DNA from: Bacillota bacterium
Lineage (GTDB): Bacteria > Bacillota > Clostridia > Lachnospirales > Lachnospiraceae
Assembly (NCBI GenBank): GCA_023442465.1
Contig: JAEZZQ010000048.1
Location: 1-64,000 of the forward strand
Reading direction: 5' to 3'
DNA: 64,000 bases
The position numbers were made by a program, and so were the translations under genes. Numbering within the stretch: the first letter of the stretch is position 1; every line of letters starts with the position of its first letter. Below the pieces are notes generated by a model that did no database searches, was not told the DNA's origin, and saw only the letters and a program-made list of their open reading frames with translations. Below, piece after piece: positions 35,498-45,289 of this stretch.

Positions 35498-35950
35498 TTA
35501 AATAAAGAAGCTTCCTGAAATATCACCGTTGAACACGTAATATGAGATGCTTTCTTCCGGTTTCACATAAAGCTCCAACGACTTATAAGCTTCGTCGCTC
35601 TTGTGCAAATCGTATTTCCAAACATCCTCTGCTATTTTCGTAAGGTCCTCTATGCTGTAAGACTTTCCGGAAAACTGCAGATTGATTATTTGTTTCGCAC
35701 CGGTCTTCTTCGCCGGAGCTTTTGCTGCGGTCTTTGTCACTGCTTTCGTCTCCTTCTTGGCAGGCGCTTTCTTCGCAGCGGGCTTAGCCGTCTTCTTCGC
35801 AGCAGTGTTTGCTGCCTTCGCTGTCTTTGTCGTCTTAACTTCTTCCTTCTTCGCCGGTTCCTTTTCTGATGTCACAACTGCCGCAGAAATTCCCGCGGTC
35901 TCCGCATTTACAGTAGATTTAACGGTTGATGTCTTCTTCGTCTCTGTCAT
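35498..35950 (-). CDS. DUF6465 family protein with histone-H1-like Lys/Ala tail
   Basis: This 150-residue protein has a low-complexity N-terminal two-thirds of Lys, Ala, Thr and Pro with repeated AAKK/APAKK units (residues 35-90), like the DNA-binding tails of histone H1 and bacterial HU/Hc1 proteins. The C-terminal 60 residues are a compact domain (INLQFSGKSYSIEDLTKIAE, ESISYYVFNGDISGSFFI) typical of DUF6465 in Lachnospiraceae. A nucleoid or RNA-binding role is inferred from the tail only. AAAGGAG lies 11 bases before ATG at 35950; a GTG at 35968 is in frame. Confidence 0.8.
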   Translation of the reverse strand: MTETKKTSTVKSTVNAETAGISAAVVTSEKEPAKKEEVKTTKTAKAANTAAKKTAKPAAKKAPAKKETKAVTKTAAKAPAKKTGAKQIINLQFSGKSYSIEDLTKIAEDVWKYDLHKSDEAYKSLELYVKPEESISYYVFNGDISGSFFI

Positions 35951-36065
35951 AGGTTTTTCTCCTTTCACATTCGATGATATCGAATTCCGATCCTATCGAA
36001 CTCCGAACTGCACCGAACTCACAAATGCACTCTAAATACCACATTCTCCCAATCCCATTTATAAA

Positions 36066-36094
36066 AGTTTACCGTAGTTTGACTGTCTTGTCAA
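36066..36094 (-). promoter_or_regulatory. Promoter of the DUF6465 gene
   Basis: On the minus strand TTGACA (36089-36094) and TAAACT (36066-36071) are 17 bases apart. Confidence 0.65.
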
Positions 36095-36138
36095 CTCTTT
36101 AGCAAAGTAAAGTGACAAGTCAAAACTATTTTACTTTT

Positions 36139-36271
36139 AACAAAAGTTGAGATGCAAGCTGTTCCGGCAACCGGCCTATACTGATAGCTCCTCGCCGGCA
36201 GCATCGCTTTTGTTACGCGCGGGTAGCAGCTTATACATTTTTATGTAATAGGGCCACCTTCCTATTATATA
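36139..36271. repeat. Dispersed palindromic repeat, family A copy 3 (diverged)
   Basis: The ends AACAAAAG ... CGCTTTTGTT, a GCCGGCAGCA segment, ACGCGCGGGTAGC, and the hairpin ATGTAATAGG-GCCACCTT-CCTATTATAT follow the order of copies 1 and 2 but with many changes and an enlarged middle. Confidence 0.6.
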
Positions 36272-36302
36272 AAAAACTGACATGCTGCCATGTCAGTTTT
36301 CA
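36268..36302 (-). terminator. Terminator of uppP
   Basis: On the minus strand AACTGACATG-GCAG-CATGTCAGTT is followed by TTTTATA, 32 bases after the uppP stop. Confidence 0.88.
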
Positions 36303-36333
36303 AAACTATTTTAAATGGTTGTTCCCAGTATCC

Positions 36334-37167
36334 CTAGGCACCGGCGAATATCATAAAGTAGGCTAGAACAAGGATTCCCAGCACGATTCTATACCATCCG
36401 AATATCTTAAAGTCATGCTTTCTTATATACCCCATAAAGAAGCGGATTACGATGATGGACACTACGAAAGCCACTATCATACCTACCGCCAGAATCGTCC
36501 ACTCCGCGGTAGTGAATACCAGTCCAAACTTCACAAGTTTTAAAAGACTGGCTCCGAACATCACCGGAATAGCGAGGAAAAAGGTGAATTCTGCCGCTAT
36601 CGTTCTGGATACACCCAGAAGCAAGGCACCTATGATTGTTGCCCCCGAACGTGAGGTTCCCGGAAATACTGCTGCAATCAGCTGCCAGATACCGATAATA
36701 GCCGCGGTCTTATAAGTGAGCTGTGATAAATCTGTAATCTTCGGTGCTGCATTCTTGCTTGTGTTCCTATTCTCGATTACGATAAACAGAATACCGAATA
36801 CGATGAGTGCTATTGCTACACATGTATAGTTATAAAAAAGCTCGTCAAACAAATCGTCGAACAACACGCCCACAATTGCCGCCGGTACGCAGGCAACCAA
36901 TATTTTAAACCAGAGAGTGAAAATATCCTTTTTAATATGCGGTTCTTTTTTCAAATCGAAAGGGAATATCTTATCCCAGAACAGAATCACTACTGCCAGA
37001 ATCGCTCCAAGCTGTATAACTACCAAAAACATTTTCCAAAACTCGGGCGATACATCCAGCGAAACAAATTCGTTCAGCAAAATCATATGCCCCGTGCTGC
37101 TGATGGGCAGCCACTCCGTAATACCTTCCACGATACCGAACAGCACCGCTTTCAAGATTTCTATCAT
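36334..37167 (-). CDS. uppP: Undecaprenyl-diphosphatase UppP (BacA)
   Basis: This 277-residue integral membrane enzyme recycles undecaprenyl diphosphate for cell-wall synthesis and gives bacitracin resistance. Motifs EGITEWLPISSTGHM (residues 15-29) and FPGTSRSGATI near residue 175 hold the catalytic Glu, Ser and Arg. About seven hydrophobic helices. The frame opens at 37212, but GGAGG precedes the ATG at 37167. Confidence 0.95.
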   Translation of the reverse strand: MIEILKAVLFGIVEGITEWLPISSTGHMILLNEFVSLDVSPEFWKMFLVVIQLGAILAVVILFWDKIFPFDLKKEPHIKKDIFTLWFKILVACVPAAIVGVLFDDLFDELFYNYTCVAIALIVFGILFIVIENRNTSKNAAPKITDLSQLTYKTAAIIGIWQLIAAVFPGTSRSGATIIGALLLGVSRTIAAEFTFFLAIPVMFGASLLKLVKFGLVFTTAEWTILAVGMIVAFVVSIIVIRFFMGYIRKHDFKIFGWYRIVLGILVLAYFMIFAGA

Positions 37168-37274
37168 TATCAAACCTCCTCCGACAGATGCGCTGCTTTC
37201 TATTCCTGCCATCCATCTGTTTCATCATATATTAATATATAACGAAAGCTTTCATTTTATTTCTTCATTCTTCC

Positions 37275-38120
37275 TTATGATAAATATTCCAAGAGCTCCG
37301 CATAGCTCTCCTGTGCATCCTTGTAGCCTTCCTCGTACAAGGCTTTCAGTTTCTCTGCATCCTTCTCTACCCTTCCGACCTCGCTTATCCTCTTCGGGCG
37401 GATTACGAAGACCTTCCCTTCTTTTTCCTGCTCCTCCAAATATCTTAAGGTATCGTTGTACTCCCTATGTCTTTCCTTCATCAGTTCGTATACCTTAGGA
37501 TACCTGACATAGCGGGCTTTTATGAGCGAAAGGCTGGAAGACGGCTTTCTGTGATAGCCTGTCTCCTTCGTAAGTATTACCACATTCTTCTCATTTCCAT
37601 CGGAAATGGACTTTTTTATAGGAATGGAATCCGCAGCGCCTCCGTCCAGGTACAGCTCATTCCCGATCTTCACGTTGCGGGATACCAAGGGCATGGAACT
37701 GGAAGCCCGTACTGCCTGAATATCTCTATGCATATCCTGAAGCTGCAGATACTCCGCCTCTCCCGTCCTTATATTAGTCACTACCGCATAAGCCTTACCT
37801 TCATATTTATTAAAGGTATCGTAATCATATGGATCCAGATAATTCGGTATCAAATCATAACACATATCCGTCCCGAACAAATCCCCCGTCGTAAAAAAGT
37901 TATAAGGGCTGCAATATCTCTTATTATCCAAATAATTTATCCCTATGCGATATCCCCTCTTCTTCTGCTTCGATAAAAAGTTGCATAAATGGCAGGCTCC
38001 TGCCGACACTCCGTAGCAAGAGGAGAACTCCATTTCCTTATCGAGAAAAAAATCCAAAACACCGGCGGTATACATCCCCTTCATGCCGCCGCCTTCCAAA
38101 ACAAGACCAGCCTGATACAT
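37275..38120 (-). CDS. Patatin-like phospholipase
   Basis: This 281-residue hydrolase has the patatin triad: oxyanion GGGMKG (residues 9-14), nucleophile GVSAG near residue 40, and DGG in YLDGGAADSIP near residue 160 (Ser-Asp dyad). It resembles the YjjU/RssA-type intracellular patatins of Clostridia, with the DUF6363-like C-terminal helix (YNDTLRYLEEQEKEGKVFVI). No signal peptide. AAGGAG precedes the ATG. It sits 27 bases from the aminotransferase gene and may be co-transcribed with it. Confidence 0.88.
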   Translation of the reverse strand: MYQAGLVLEGGGMKGMYTAGVLDFFLDKEMEFSSCYGVSAGACHLCNFLSKQKKRGYRIGINYLDNKRYCSPYNFFTTGDLFGTDMCYDLIPNYLDPYDYDTFNKYEGKAYAVVTNIRTGEAEYLQLQDMHRDIQAVRASSSMPLVSRNVKIGNELYLDGGAADSIPIKKSISDGNEKNVVILTKETGYHRKPSSSLSLIKARYVRYPKVYELMKERHREYNDTLRYLEEQEKEGKVFVIRPKRISEVGRVEKDAEKLKALYEEGYKDAQESYAELLEYLS

Positions 38121-38147
38121 TATAATACTCCTTCCTTTTATAACAGT

Positions 38148-39335
38148 TTAACGGTACTCTGCTTCCACGAATTTCCGAAGAGCCGCCAAAGAACGTTCCA
38201 CCTTCTCCGTATCGATGCAATATGCCATACGGAAATAACCGGGACATCCGAAGCTGTCGCCCGGAACAAGAATCAAGTCATAGTTCTTCGCCTTTTGGCA
38301 GAAAATCTTTGCGTCCTCTTCCAGAGCCTTCGGGAAGATATAGAAGGTACCGCCCGGCTTCACGCAGGTGAATCCCAAATCGGTAAGCTCTTTATATAAA
38401 AGATTCATATTCGTTTCATACACCGATAAATCGGAGGTCTCATAAAGTACCTCCGCCACCGCAAGCTGTACAATAGAGGAGGGGCAGTTATGTCCGATTC
38501 CTCTGGAAATCTGACCGCACATATTGACAATGGTCTCCGCGTCGCTGCACGCAGGGTTTACTGCGATATATCCGATTCGCTCGCCGGGAATGGACAACGA
38601 CTTGGAATAAGAATAGCAGCTAATGGTGTTATCATATACCTTGGACACGTAGATGTCCTCCACGTCCGCAAACACGATTTCCCTATAGGGCTCATCGGAA
38701 ATCAGGTAAATATCATGACCATATTCTTCCGATTTCTTCGTCATAATCTCTGCAAGCTTCTCCAAGGTCTCTTTCGTATAAACGATGCCCGAGGGGTTAT
38801 TCGGCGTGTTGATCAGAACTGCCATCACTTTTTCATTAAGCATCTCTTCAAAGCGCTCAAAATTAATCTGGAAGGTCTTCGTATTCGGAGGCACAACCTT
38901 GAGCACGGCGCCGCTTAAGTCAATATATGGATGATATTCCGGGAAAAACGGCGCAAAGGTCAGCACCTCATCTCCGGGTACCGTAATCGCGCGGACCGCA
39001 TGGGCGATAGCACCTGCTGCTCCGGCTGTCATGAATATATGTTTATATGTATAGTTCATGTTAAATCTCTTATTTAAGGACTCCGCAACCTTTTCCTTCA
39101 CGGAGGTGATTCCAAGGCTGGGACTGTATCCGTGAAGTGCCATCGGGTCACACTTTTCAAGCAAATCTACCATCGCCTGCCTGAACTTCTCCGGGGCGGG
39201 CACAGAAGGGTTGCCGAGGCTGTAATCGAACACATTCTCATAACCGATTTCTTTTCCTCTTGCTGTGGCATATTCGGACAGCTCTCTGATAACGGACTTC
39301 GCACTTAACATATCTTTATACTTTGCTGCAATCAT
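38148..39335 (-). CDS. Class I/II pyridoxal-phosphate aminotransferase
   Basis: This 395-residue fold-type I PLP enzyme has NPSVPAPEKF at the start, TAGAAGAIAHAV near residue 105, INTPNNPSG near residue 178, SDEPYREIVF near residue 220, the PLP lysine in SYSKSLSIPGERIGY near residue 250 and the Arg in FRMAYCI near the end. It is of the AspC/AlaT-like branch; the amino-acid substrate cannot be read from the motifs. PLP lysine and all conserved blocks are intact. Confidence 0.9.
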   Translation of the reverse strand: MIAAKYKDMLSAKSVIRELSEYATARGKEIGYENVFDYSLGNPSVPAPEKFRQAMVDLLEKCDPMALHGYSPSLGITSVKEKVAESLNKRFNMNYTYKHIFMTAGAAGAIAHAVRAITVPGDEVLTFAPFFPEYHPYIDLSGAVLKVVPPNTKTFQINFERFEEMLNEKVMAVLINTPNNPSGIVYTKETLEKLAEIMTKKSEEYGHDIYLISDEPYREIVFADVEDIYVSKVYDNTISCYSYSKSLSIPGERIGYIAVNPACSDAETIVNMCGQISRGIGHNCPSSIVQLAVAEVLYETSDLSVYETNMNLLYKELTDLGFTCVKPGGTFYIFPKALEEDAKIFCQKAKNYDLILVPGDSFGCPGYFRMAYCIDTEKVERSLAALRKFVEAEYR

Positions 39336-39436
39336 TCTAATGTTATTCTCCTTTCAAAGCTTACATTGGATTCTTTCCTGTCATTTTTATCTTTGATTAT
39401 TCTATCACAATTTTTCTGATTGCGGTATAACTATCT

Positions 39437-39470
39437 TTTATGTAACAGGAACACTTTCCTATTACATGAA
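39437..39470. repeat. Dispersed palindromic repeat, family A hairpin only
   Basis: TTTATGTAACAGG-AACACTTT-CCTATTACATGAAA matches the hairpin part of family A copies 1-3, without the GAACAAAAG part. Confidence 0.6.
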
Positions 39471-39503
39471 AAAACCACCGCCTTTGATATGTCTAAGCGG
39501 TGG
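39468..39503 (-). terminator. Terminator of the mannan operon
   Basis: On the minus strand GCCACCGC and GCGGTGG pair and are followed by TTTTTT, 50 bases after the stop of the GH1-isomerase fusion gene. Confidence 0.85.
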
Positions 39504-39552
39504 CTTCTTCAACTTCTTTTTTATTGATTTATTTTAATTAAACTATTTTCCA

Positions 39553-41814
39553 CTATACCAGCTTCACTGCGGAAGCGATCAGCTGCATCTTCCCGTGGAG
39601 TTCAATCAGTCCGAAATCTGCAGGGAGTACAAAATGATCTCCTTTTTGAATGAGCTGGCCGTTGATAAGACCGTCCCCTTCTATGACGCTCATGTTCATG
39701 AAGGGATAGTCCTGACTTATGGTGAAGTCCTTCGCCACTTCCAGCTTCCAGACCGTGTAATATTCGTTGGATACGAGAACGTTCATGGAATTTGCATTCA
39801 AGTCCAGAGTGTTTTCCATATCGCTTTCTATATCGTGTGAGGGAACGGTGATCACATCCATGCTTTTATCCAGGTGAAGCTTTCTTTGCTTTCCGTTCTG
39901 CGTTCTGCCATAATCGTAAAGCCGATAAGTAATATCGCTGCTCTGCTGCGTCTCCAATATCATAAGGCCGCCTTTGATCGCATGGACGGTTCCCGGATCG
40001 ATTTGGATGAAATCGCCTCTGCGCACGGGAACTTCCCGAAGGAACTTTTCCCATTCGCCATTTTTGATCATTTCCTCCATCTGTTCCTTCGTCTTGGCAT
40101 TATGCCCTATGACCAGGCTGGCATCCTCATCGCAATCCACCACATACCAGCATTCCGTCTTGCCGAGGCTTCCATCTTCATGAACACCCGCATAGGCATC
40201 GTCCGGATGAACCTGAATGCTTAAATCCTGCTTCGCGTCGATCATCTTCACCAGCAAAGGAAAATTCTCCGCATCGTAATTGCCGAACAGCCCGGGAAGT
40301 TTTTTCCACAAGTAGGAAAGCTTTTTACCCTTGTAAAAGCCCTCTTTCACCTCGCAGTCCCCATGCGGATGTGCGCTGACCCCCCAGCGCTCATCACCCC
40401 AAACCATCTGTTTATAAATAGGATTTAAAAATAATATCTGTCTCATCAGCTTATTGATACTGAGTTCCTTTCCGTTTGTCTCCATGATCTTCTGATACCA
40501 GAAAGCTGAATCCTTTACCGTGCGCTTCTGCGTCCCGAAATCCACGTGGACGATGCCAAAGCGTTCGGTATATCCTTTATCCCATTCAAAATTATCTAAA
40601 AATGTCCAGAGGAAGTACCCTCTCACATCTGCACCGTCGTCGCATGCCTTTTGAAGTGCGGATAAATACATATCCAGAAAATAGATTCTGTTCGGATCAT
40701 GCACCCTGCCGTCCAGAGAAACTACATCATGACAAGACATGCCATTTTCCGTAATATACATCGGATGCTCATATCTTTCATAGAGAAATCTTATTCCCCA
40801 GTAAAAAGCTTCGGGTGTTACCGGCCAGCCGGCAGCAGTTTTCGCATAGCCCGGTTTCCTGTTCTCGAACACCGGCTCTGCGTCTGCTCCTGCGCTTACC
40901 ATATACCCATTATATATGTTTTGTCCCATAAAATCCAGAGGCTGCGATATTAATTTCATATCCTCCTTCGTAATTTCAGGCAGATATTCCTTATATTTCT
41001 CCAGTCCCTCCTCCGGATAACGCCCCAAGAATACCGGGTCGGAGAACCATGCCACATTCCACGTCCATCGTTCCAACGGATTATAAAAGCCAAATAACGC
41101 TTTTTTTGCCGCCTCGACATCTGCCTCGCTGTCCGTCTTCGGATAAGCCATGCCACAGGTAGGGGCGTACCCTATTTTTATAGGACGCTTCGCATATTTG
41201 CGCAGGCTGATAACTCCTCTGCCATGGGCCTTAAGCACGTTGTGCGCCATTTGAAAAACATCTTTAGCTGGCAGCTTCAGCCCCGGCGCATGCTCTCCCG
41301 TAAGATTGCCCAGACCGACAAAGCACTGGGGTTCGTTCAGCGTAATAAAATATTCACACAAGTCAGAAAAGTTTTCCGCTACAATCCTGGCATATTCCGC
41401 AAACCAACCGGCACTTTCTCCGTTCAACCAGCCGCCTTTGTCCTGTAAGGCCTGGGGAAACTCCCAGTGGTATAAGGTGAGATACGGTTCGATTTCGTTC
41501 TTTTTCATCTCAAGAATCATATCCCGATACAGCGCAATTGCCTTTTTGTTCACCATTCCCGTGCCTTCAGGCATGATCCGCGCCCAATTGAGGGAAAAAC
41601 GGTATGCCTTTACTCCCATAAGCCGCATGAGAGCAAAGTCTTCTTTATATTTATGTATATGGTCACAGGCCTCATTCGCATTCTGCCCGTCCGCGATTCT
41701 GCCCTCCTCCGCAAAGGTGTCCCATATGGTTTTTCCGCCCCCGTCTTCCCCATCTCTTCCTTCTATCTGATAGGCGCTGCTGGCAACGCCCCAAACAAAA
41801 TCATCATGAAACAT
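39553..41814 (-). CDS. GH1 beta-glycosidase fused to mannose-6-phosphate isomerase
   Basis: This 753-residue protein joins two enzymes. Residues 1-445 are a complete GH1 glycosidase with acid/base Glu161 in TLNEP and nucleophile Glu356 in YITENG. Residues 455-753 are a type I phosphomannose isomerase with zinc ligands in QVHPDD (534-539), KTECWYV (552-558) and the GTVHAIKGG block. No signal peptide, so both act in the cytoplasm. In a mannan locus the GH1 half would release mannose or glucose from short oligosaccharides, and the isomerase half would convert mannose-6-phosphate to fructose-6-phosphate. Last gene of the operon, followed by a terminator. No frameshift at the junction; one continuous frame. 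Substrate of the GH1 half is inferred. Confidence 0.92.
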   Translation of the reverse strand: MFHDDFVWGVASSAYQIEGRDGEDGGGKTIWDTFAEEGRIADGQNANEACDHIHKYKEDFALMRLMGVKAYRFSLNWARIMPEGTGMVNKKAIALYRDMILEMKKNEIEPYLTLYHWEFPQALQDKGGWLNGESAGWFAEYARIVAENFSDLCEYFITLNEPQCFVGLGNLTGEHAPGLKLPAKDVFQMAHNVLKAHGRGVISLRKYAKRPIKIGYAPTCGMAYPKTDSEADVEAAKKALFGFYNPLERWTWNVAWFSDPVFLGRYPEEGLEKYKEYLPEITKEDMKLISQPLDFMGQNIYNGYMVSAGADAEPVFENRKPGYAKTAAGWPVTPEAFYWGIRFLYERYEHPMYITENGMSCHDVVSLDGRVHDPNRIYFLDMYLSALQKACDDGADVRGYFLWTFLDNFEWDKGYTERFGIVHVDFGTQKRTVKDSAFWYQKIMETNGKELSINKLMRQILFLNPIYKQMVWGDERWGVSAHPHGDCEVKEGFYKGKKLSYLWKKLPGLFGNYDAENFPLLVKMIDAKQDLSIQVHPDDAYAGVHEDGSLGKTECWYVVDCDEDASLVIGHNAKTKEQMEEMIKNGEWEKFLREVPVRRGDFIQIDPGTVHAIKGGLMILETQQSSDITYRLYDYGRTQNGKQRKLHLDKSMDVITVPSHDIESDMENTLDLNANSMNVLVSNEYYTVWKLEVAKDFTISQDYPFMNMSVIEGDGLINGQLIQKGDHFVLPADFGLIELHGKMQLIASAVKLV

Positions 41815-41869
41815 TTCTGACCCTCCGTTTTGTCCTGCTGTTTGTAAATTTCACGGATGGTCCATGTTC

Positions 41870-44152
41870 CTATACGATAAATCTTCCGATAGACTGGTCT
41901 AACGCATCCGCTTCTTTTTTTAGTAATTCAACATCCTTTGCCAAATCGGAAACGATCGTAACCTGATCATCTAACGTAGCGGTCACTTCCTCGGTAGCCA
42001 CTGCGGACTGTTCCGAGACCACGGAAATGCTGTGAATGGAATCCTGAACCTGTTCCTTCTCCACATTGATCTCCTGCATGCTGTCTGCGATATGCTTAAG
42101 GCCATCCACAAGGTTCTCCACGCAGCGGTTGATTTCCCCGAATACCTGGATAGTCTCCTCTAAAGACGTGGCCTGGGCGAAAATAATCGTCTCCGCTTCC
42201 TTGGCCGACTTCGTCGTTCTCCTTGTAGTCTCGCCGATGTTCTCGACGATATCCTTAATGCTCTTGCCAGCCTGCATAGATTCATCCGCAAGCTTTCTGA
42301 TCTCCTCTGCGACCACCGCAAAGCCTCTTCCATTTTCTCCTGCCCTTGCCGCTTCTATCGATGCATTCAGGGAAAGCAGGTTCGTCTGTCTGGCAATACT
42401 GTTGATCGTGTCGATGAAGCCCTCGATTTCCGTAGAGCGTTCCTGCACGTCATTAATATTCTCTACCAGTACCTTGGTGATGGCTACCGTCGTCTCCGAC
42501 TTTCTGTTCAACTCATCCACGATGACACGACCCTGCTCTACCGCCGCGGTGGCCCTGTCTACCGTATTGCTCATATCTCCCGCACCTTCACAGGCTCCAT
42601 CGATTTTCACTGCAAAATCCGACATCCTGCAGTTGCTGTTATCCGCTTCCTTCGCCTGGGTCTGTACCCCTGCGGCCACTTCGTCTACCGCTGTAGAAAT
42701 TTCCTTGATGGAGGTGTTGATAGTTACCGACTTCACCGACACGCCATCTGCCATTTCCTTTACTTTATTTCCGAATATCTGCATATCCTTCATGAGTGTC
42801 CGCATACTTTCCAGCATGTCGTTCAAGCCTTTGGCAAGAAGGCTGAATTCGTCTTTTCTGTTGATCCGGAATTCCTGGGTCAGATCTCCGCCCGCCACTT
42901 CATTCAGGCCTTTGGTGATAACCTTAACAGACCGGCTCATACCTGCCGCTATCCTGCCTCCTATGAGGAAGGCGATGATGCACGCAAGCAATACCATAAC
43001 GACGCTCAGATTGCGTATCGAGTTTACTTCTTTTACAATGTTATTCTGCGGAATAAGGCCGCACAGCATGATTCCTGTGTTACCTACCGGTGAAAATACG
43101 TATAAATAAGTTTCTCCATTATATTTAACATAGCGGTCCCCTGCCTCTTTTGCATTCAGGCTTTCCGTATAGAAATCCTTATCCGTGAACACGGCCGCCG
43201 TTCCATCCGGGAGCAAAGCTCCCGTTCCTACTTCTGCCTGCTGCACGCGCACGATTTCACGACCGTCAGGAGATATCAGCGCCTTGATGCTGTTCTCACC
43301 AAAATCCATTTGATTCAGCATTTCTTCTATGGTCTGTGTGGTGATATCCAGTACCAGATAGGTATTCGCCTTTAAGAACTTCTGAAAAAAGGCAAGACCG
43401 TACCTTTCCTGTGAAATGGACAAGCGCCCATCCAGAAAGGAATGATAACCGAACCATCCGTTTTTGCGCGTCGCATTTTCCTTGAAATACTGCCCCTCGG
43501 CCGATTCCATGAATCCCTCATAGACGTTATCCCCCATGCTGCCCGATATCGAGGTGAGATAGGTTCCGTTCTCGGGGATGATGGAATAACTGTATAAGTA
43601 CTGCACGCTGGCCTTTACCTGAAGAAGATTCTTCTTCGCGTCCCGCCAGTACTGCATCGCTTTGCTGTCATTCTGTTTGTAATACACTTCGTAATAGGAG
43701 GACATATCATCTCCTACTACCATTTCCAGGGCCTTTGAAGACACATTGCCCGTGAGCAGATTACAGTACATGCTCATGGCTGATATGGTGCTTACGGAGG
43801 AATCCTCCACTTTTTGCTTTATGACGCCGGAAGCGGTCTTATAAGACACGAAGCCAAGTACGATAATGAACGCGATGGGAACGAGAAAGGCCCTGATCAG
43901 GGTTCCCATTATGCTCGTATTAGAAAATGTGCCGAGCGTTATTTTACTTTTTATGCCGCCCTTATTTTGGCCGTTATGTTCACGATCGCTTTCCTTATTC
44001 CCCTTAAGCTCTGACATAACTGCGCCTAATTTTTTCGCACTTTTTCGAAAATTAACCTTATTTAAATTAATTTTCGGCAAATCCAGCTTTTTTCCATTCC
44101 CCTTTTTCTCCTCGGCGGTCCCTCCCGCTATCGTTCTTTTTCCTGTCCCCAT
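41870..44152 (-). CDS. Methyl-accepting chemotaxis protein
   Basis: This 760-residue receptor has an unusual basic cytoplasmic N-terminus of about 80 residues (many Lys, Asn, Gly), a first membrane helix at about 85-105, an extracellular dCache-like sensor of about 270 residues, a second helix near 380-400, a HAMP domain ([20 protein letters not shown]) and the signalling domain with the hairpin tip [20 protein letters not shown] and [15 protein letters not shown]. It lies between the GH1 fusion and the esterase genes on the same strand, so it is probably expressed with mannan catabolism and could sense its sugars. Ligand unproven. Confidence 0.92.
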   Translation of the reverse strand: MGTGKRTIAGGTAEEKKGNGKKLDLPKINLNKVNFRKSAKKLGAVMSELKGNKESDREHNGQNKGGIKSKITLGTFSNTSIMGTLIRAFLVPIAFIIVLGFVSYKTASGVIKQKVEDSSVSTISAMSMYCNLLTGNVSSKALEMVVGDDMSSYYEVYYKQNDSKAMQYWRDAKKNLLQVKASVQYLYSYSIIPENGTYLTSISGSMGDNVYEGFMESAEGQYFKENATRKNGWFGYHSFLDGRLSISQERYGLAFFQKFLKANTYLVLDITTQTIEEMLNQMDFGENSIKALISPDGREIVRVQQAEVGTGALLPDGTAAVFTDKDFYTESLNAKEAGDRYVKYNGETYLYVFSPVGNTGIMLCGLIPQNNIVKEVNSIRNLSVVMVLLACIIAFLIGGRIAAGMSRSVKVITKGLNEVAGGDLTQEFRINRKDEFSLLAKGLNDMLESMRTLMKDMQIFGNKVKEMADGVSVKSVTINTSIKEISTAVDEVAAGVQTQAKEADNSNCRMSDFAVKIDGACEGAGDMSNTVDRATAAVEQGRVIVDELNRKSETTVAITKVLVENINDVQERSTEIEGFIDTINSIARQTNLLSLNASIEAARAGENGRGFAVVAEEIRKLADESMQAGKSIKDIVENIGETTRRTTKSAKEAETIIFAQATSLEETIQVFGEINRCVENLVDGLKHIADSMQEINVEKEQVQDSIHSISVVSEQSAVATEEVTATLDDQVTIVSDLAKDVELLKKEADALDQSIGRFIV

Positions 44153-44161
44153 GACATCCTC

Positions 44162-45289
44162 CTATCGTGAACCAATCACTGATACAAGATAAAACGGAAC
44201 CGCCGGATGTTTGCTGTTTTCCACGATGATGATTTCCACCGTATGTACTGTATCCTCCAAGTTTTCCGCAACCGTATCAATGTATAGGCAATCCCCCCAG
44301 TCCTCGTCAAAATTTCCGTCCAGAAGAAAACTTCTTTCTTCCTTACCGTCTATTGTGACACGAGCTACCGGTGCTGGTTTCCTTATAGATTTCCGATATT
44401 GAACGGCAATTATCGTGCCCTCAATTTCGAATACTATTTTATCATTTATACCGCTTGCAATCCATCCTTTTTGGAAAATATATGAATTTTTTTCGTCTTT
44501 TTTCGGATTTTTTGTAAATCCAGCACATTTAGGAGAGCAATTGTCGTTCCTATACCGTATAGAATGCTCATATCTGTTTCTCGTCAGCGGTTCCGGCAAT
44601 CCTCCCTCATAGAATGGAGGCTCTTCTTCGCTGCGGCACTCATACATTTCTTCCAGGAATTCTATGACGGCTCCCGCTACCAGCTCATGCCCCAAGTCAT
44701 TAGGATGTAAATCATCCGGCGTAATGCTTCGTACCGGTATTTCTCCCGAAGCTACTTTTCCATAAAGCGCCTCCTTCATGCTGATGCAGGGAAGGCCATA
44801 GGCTTTGCCGATCTTTTCATGCTCCTTTTGCGCATTCTCTCCATTGTCGTAACGCACGTTATGAAGCAGCAGCAGTGCAGGCTCTCCGTCGCTTCCGTAA
44901 ATCTTTCGAACAAGACCCTCATAGGTCTCGGCAAAATGCTCATTGTTCTCATCGTTCACACTGAATTCTACGATAACGAAATCCGGCTTATGGCAAAGCA
45001 AATCTTCTTCTGCTCTCGCCGCTCCGAACTGAGAGGTAGTTCCTCCGACTCCGGCATTTACATATAGGTGCTCTGCCTCAGGAAACTTCTTCCTCCACCA
45101 GTTGTATACAAGATAAGCATAACAGGTCAAAGGCGTGGAGGATAGAGAGCCTTGGGTAATGGAGCCTCCGATAAAGCCAATTGTCAGCCTCTTTCCGCTC
45201 TGCGCCCGTTTCATCGCCTTTTTTAAGCGATGTAAATTCCCCCGGCTTACCACACCGCTCCCCGGCATAATGTCTTCGATTTCCTTCAT
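44162..45289 (-). CDS. CE17-like mannan acetylesterase with C-terminal CBM35-like domain
   Basis: This SGNH esterase of about 375 residues has block I IGFIGGSITQG (residue 36-46), block III FSVNDENNEHF, and block V DDLHPNDLGHE with the catalytic Asp and His, then a C-terminal beta-sandwich of about 130 residues (CSPKCAGFTKNPKKDEKNSY...) in the position of CBM35. In Roseburia intestinalis a matching enzyme (CE17) removes axial 2-O-acetyls from mannose. The frame opens at 45478, but the ATG at 45289, with GAGGAGG in front, overlaps the CE2 gene's TGA (ATGA), so the two are coupled. No signal peptide. Confidence 0.82.
   Translation of the reverse strand: MKEIEDIMPGSGVVSRGNLHRLKKAMKRAQSGKRLTIGFIGGSITQGSLSSTPLTCYAYLVYNWWRKKFPEAEHLYVNAGVGGTTSQFGAARAEEDLLCHKPDFVIVEFSVNDENNEHFAETYEGLVRKIYGSDGEPALLLLHNVRYDNGENAQKEHEKIGKAYGLPCISMKEALYGKVASGEIPVRSITPDDLHPNDLGHELVAGAVIEFLEEMYECRSEEEPPFYEGGLPEPLTRNRYEHSIRYRNDNCSPKCAGFTKNPKKDEKNSYIFQKGWIASGINDKIVFEIEGTIIAVQYRKSIRKPAPVARVTIDGKEERSFLLDGNFDEDWGDCLYIDTVAENLEDTVHTVEIIIVENSKHPAVPFYLVSVIGSR

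Noticed and set aside
42066..43109. Long plus-strand ORF (347 codons) opposite the chemoreceptor
   Set aside because: It is the antisense shadow of a high-quality chemoreceptor gene, with Ser/Thr/Ile-rich text and no ribosome binding site.
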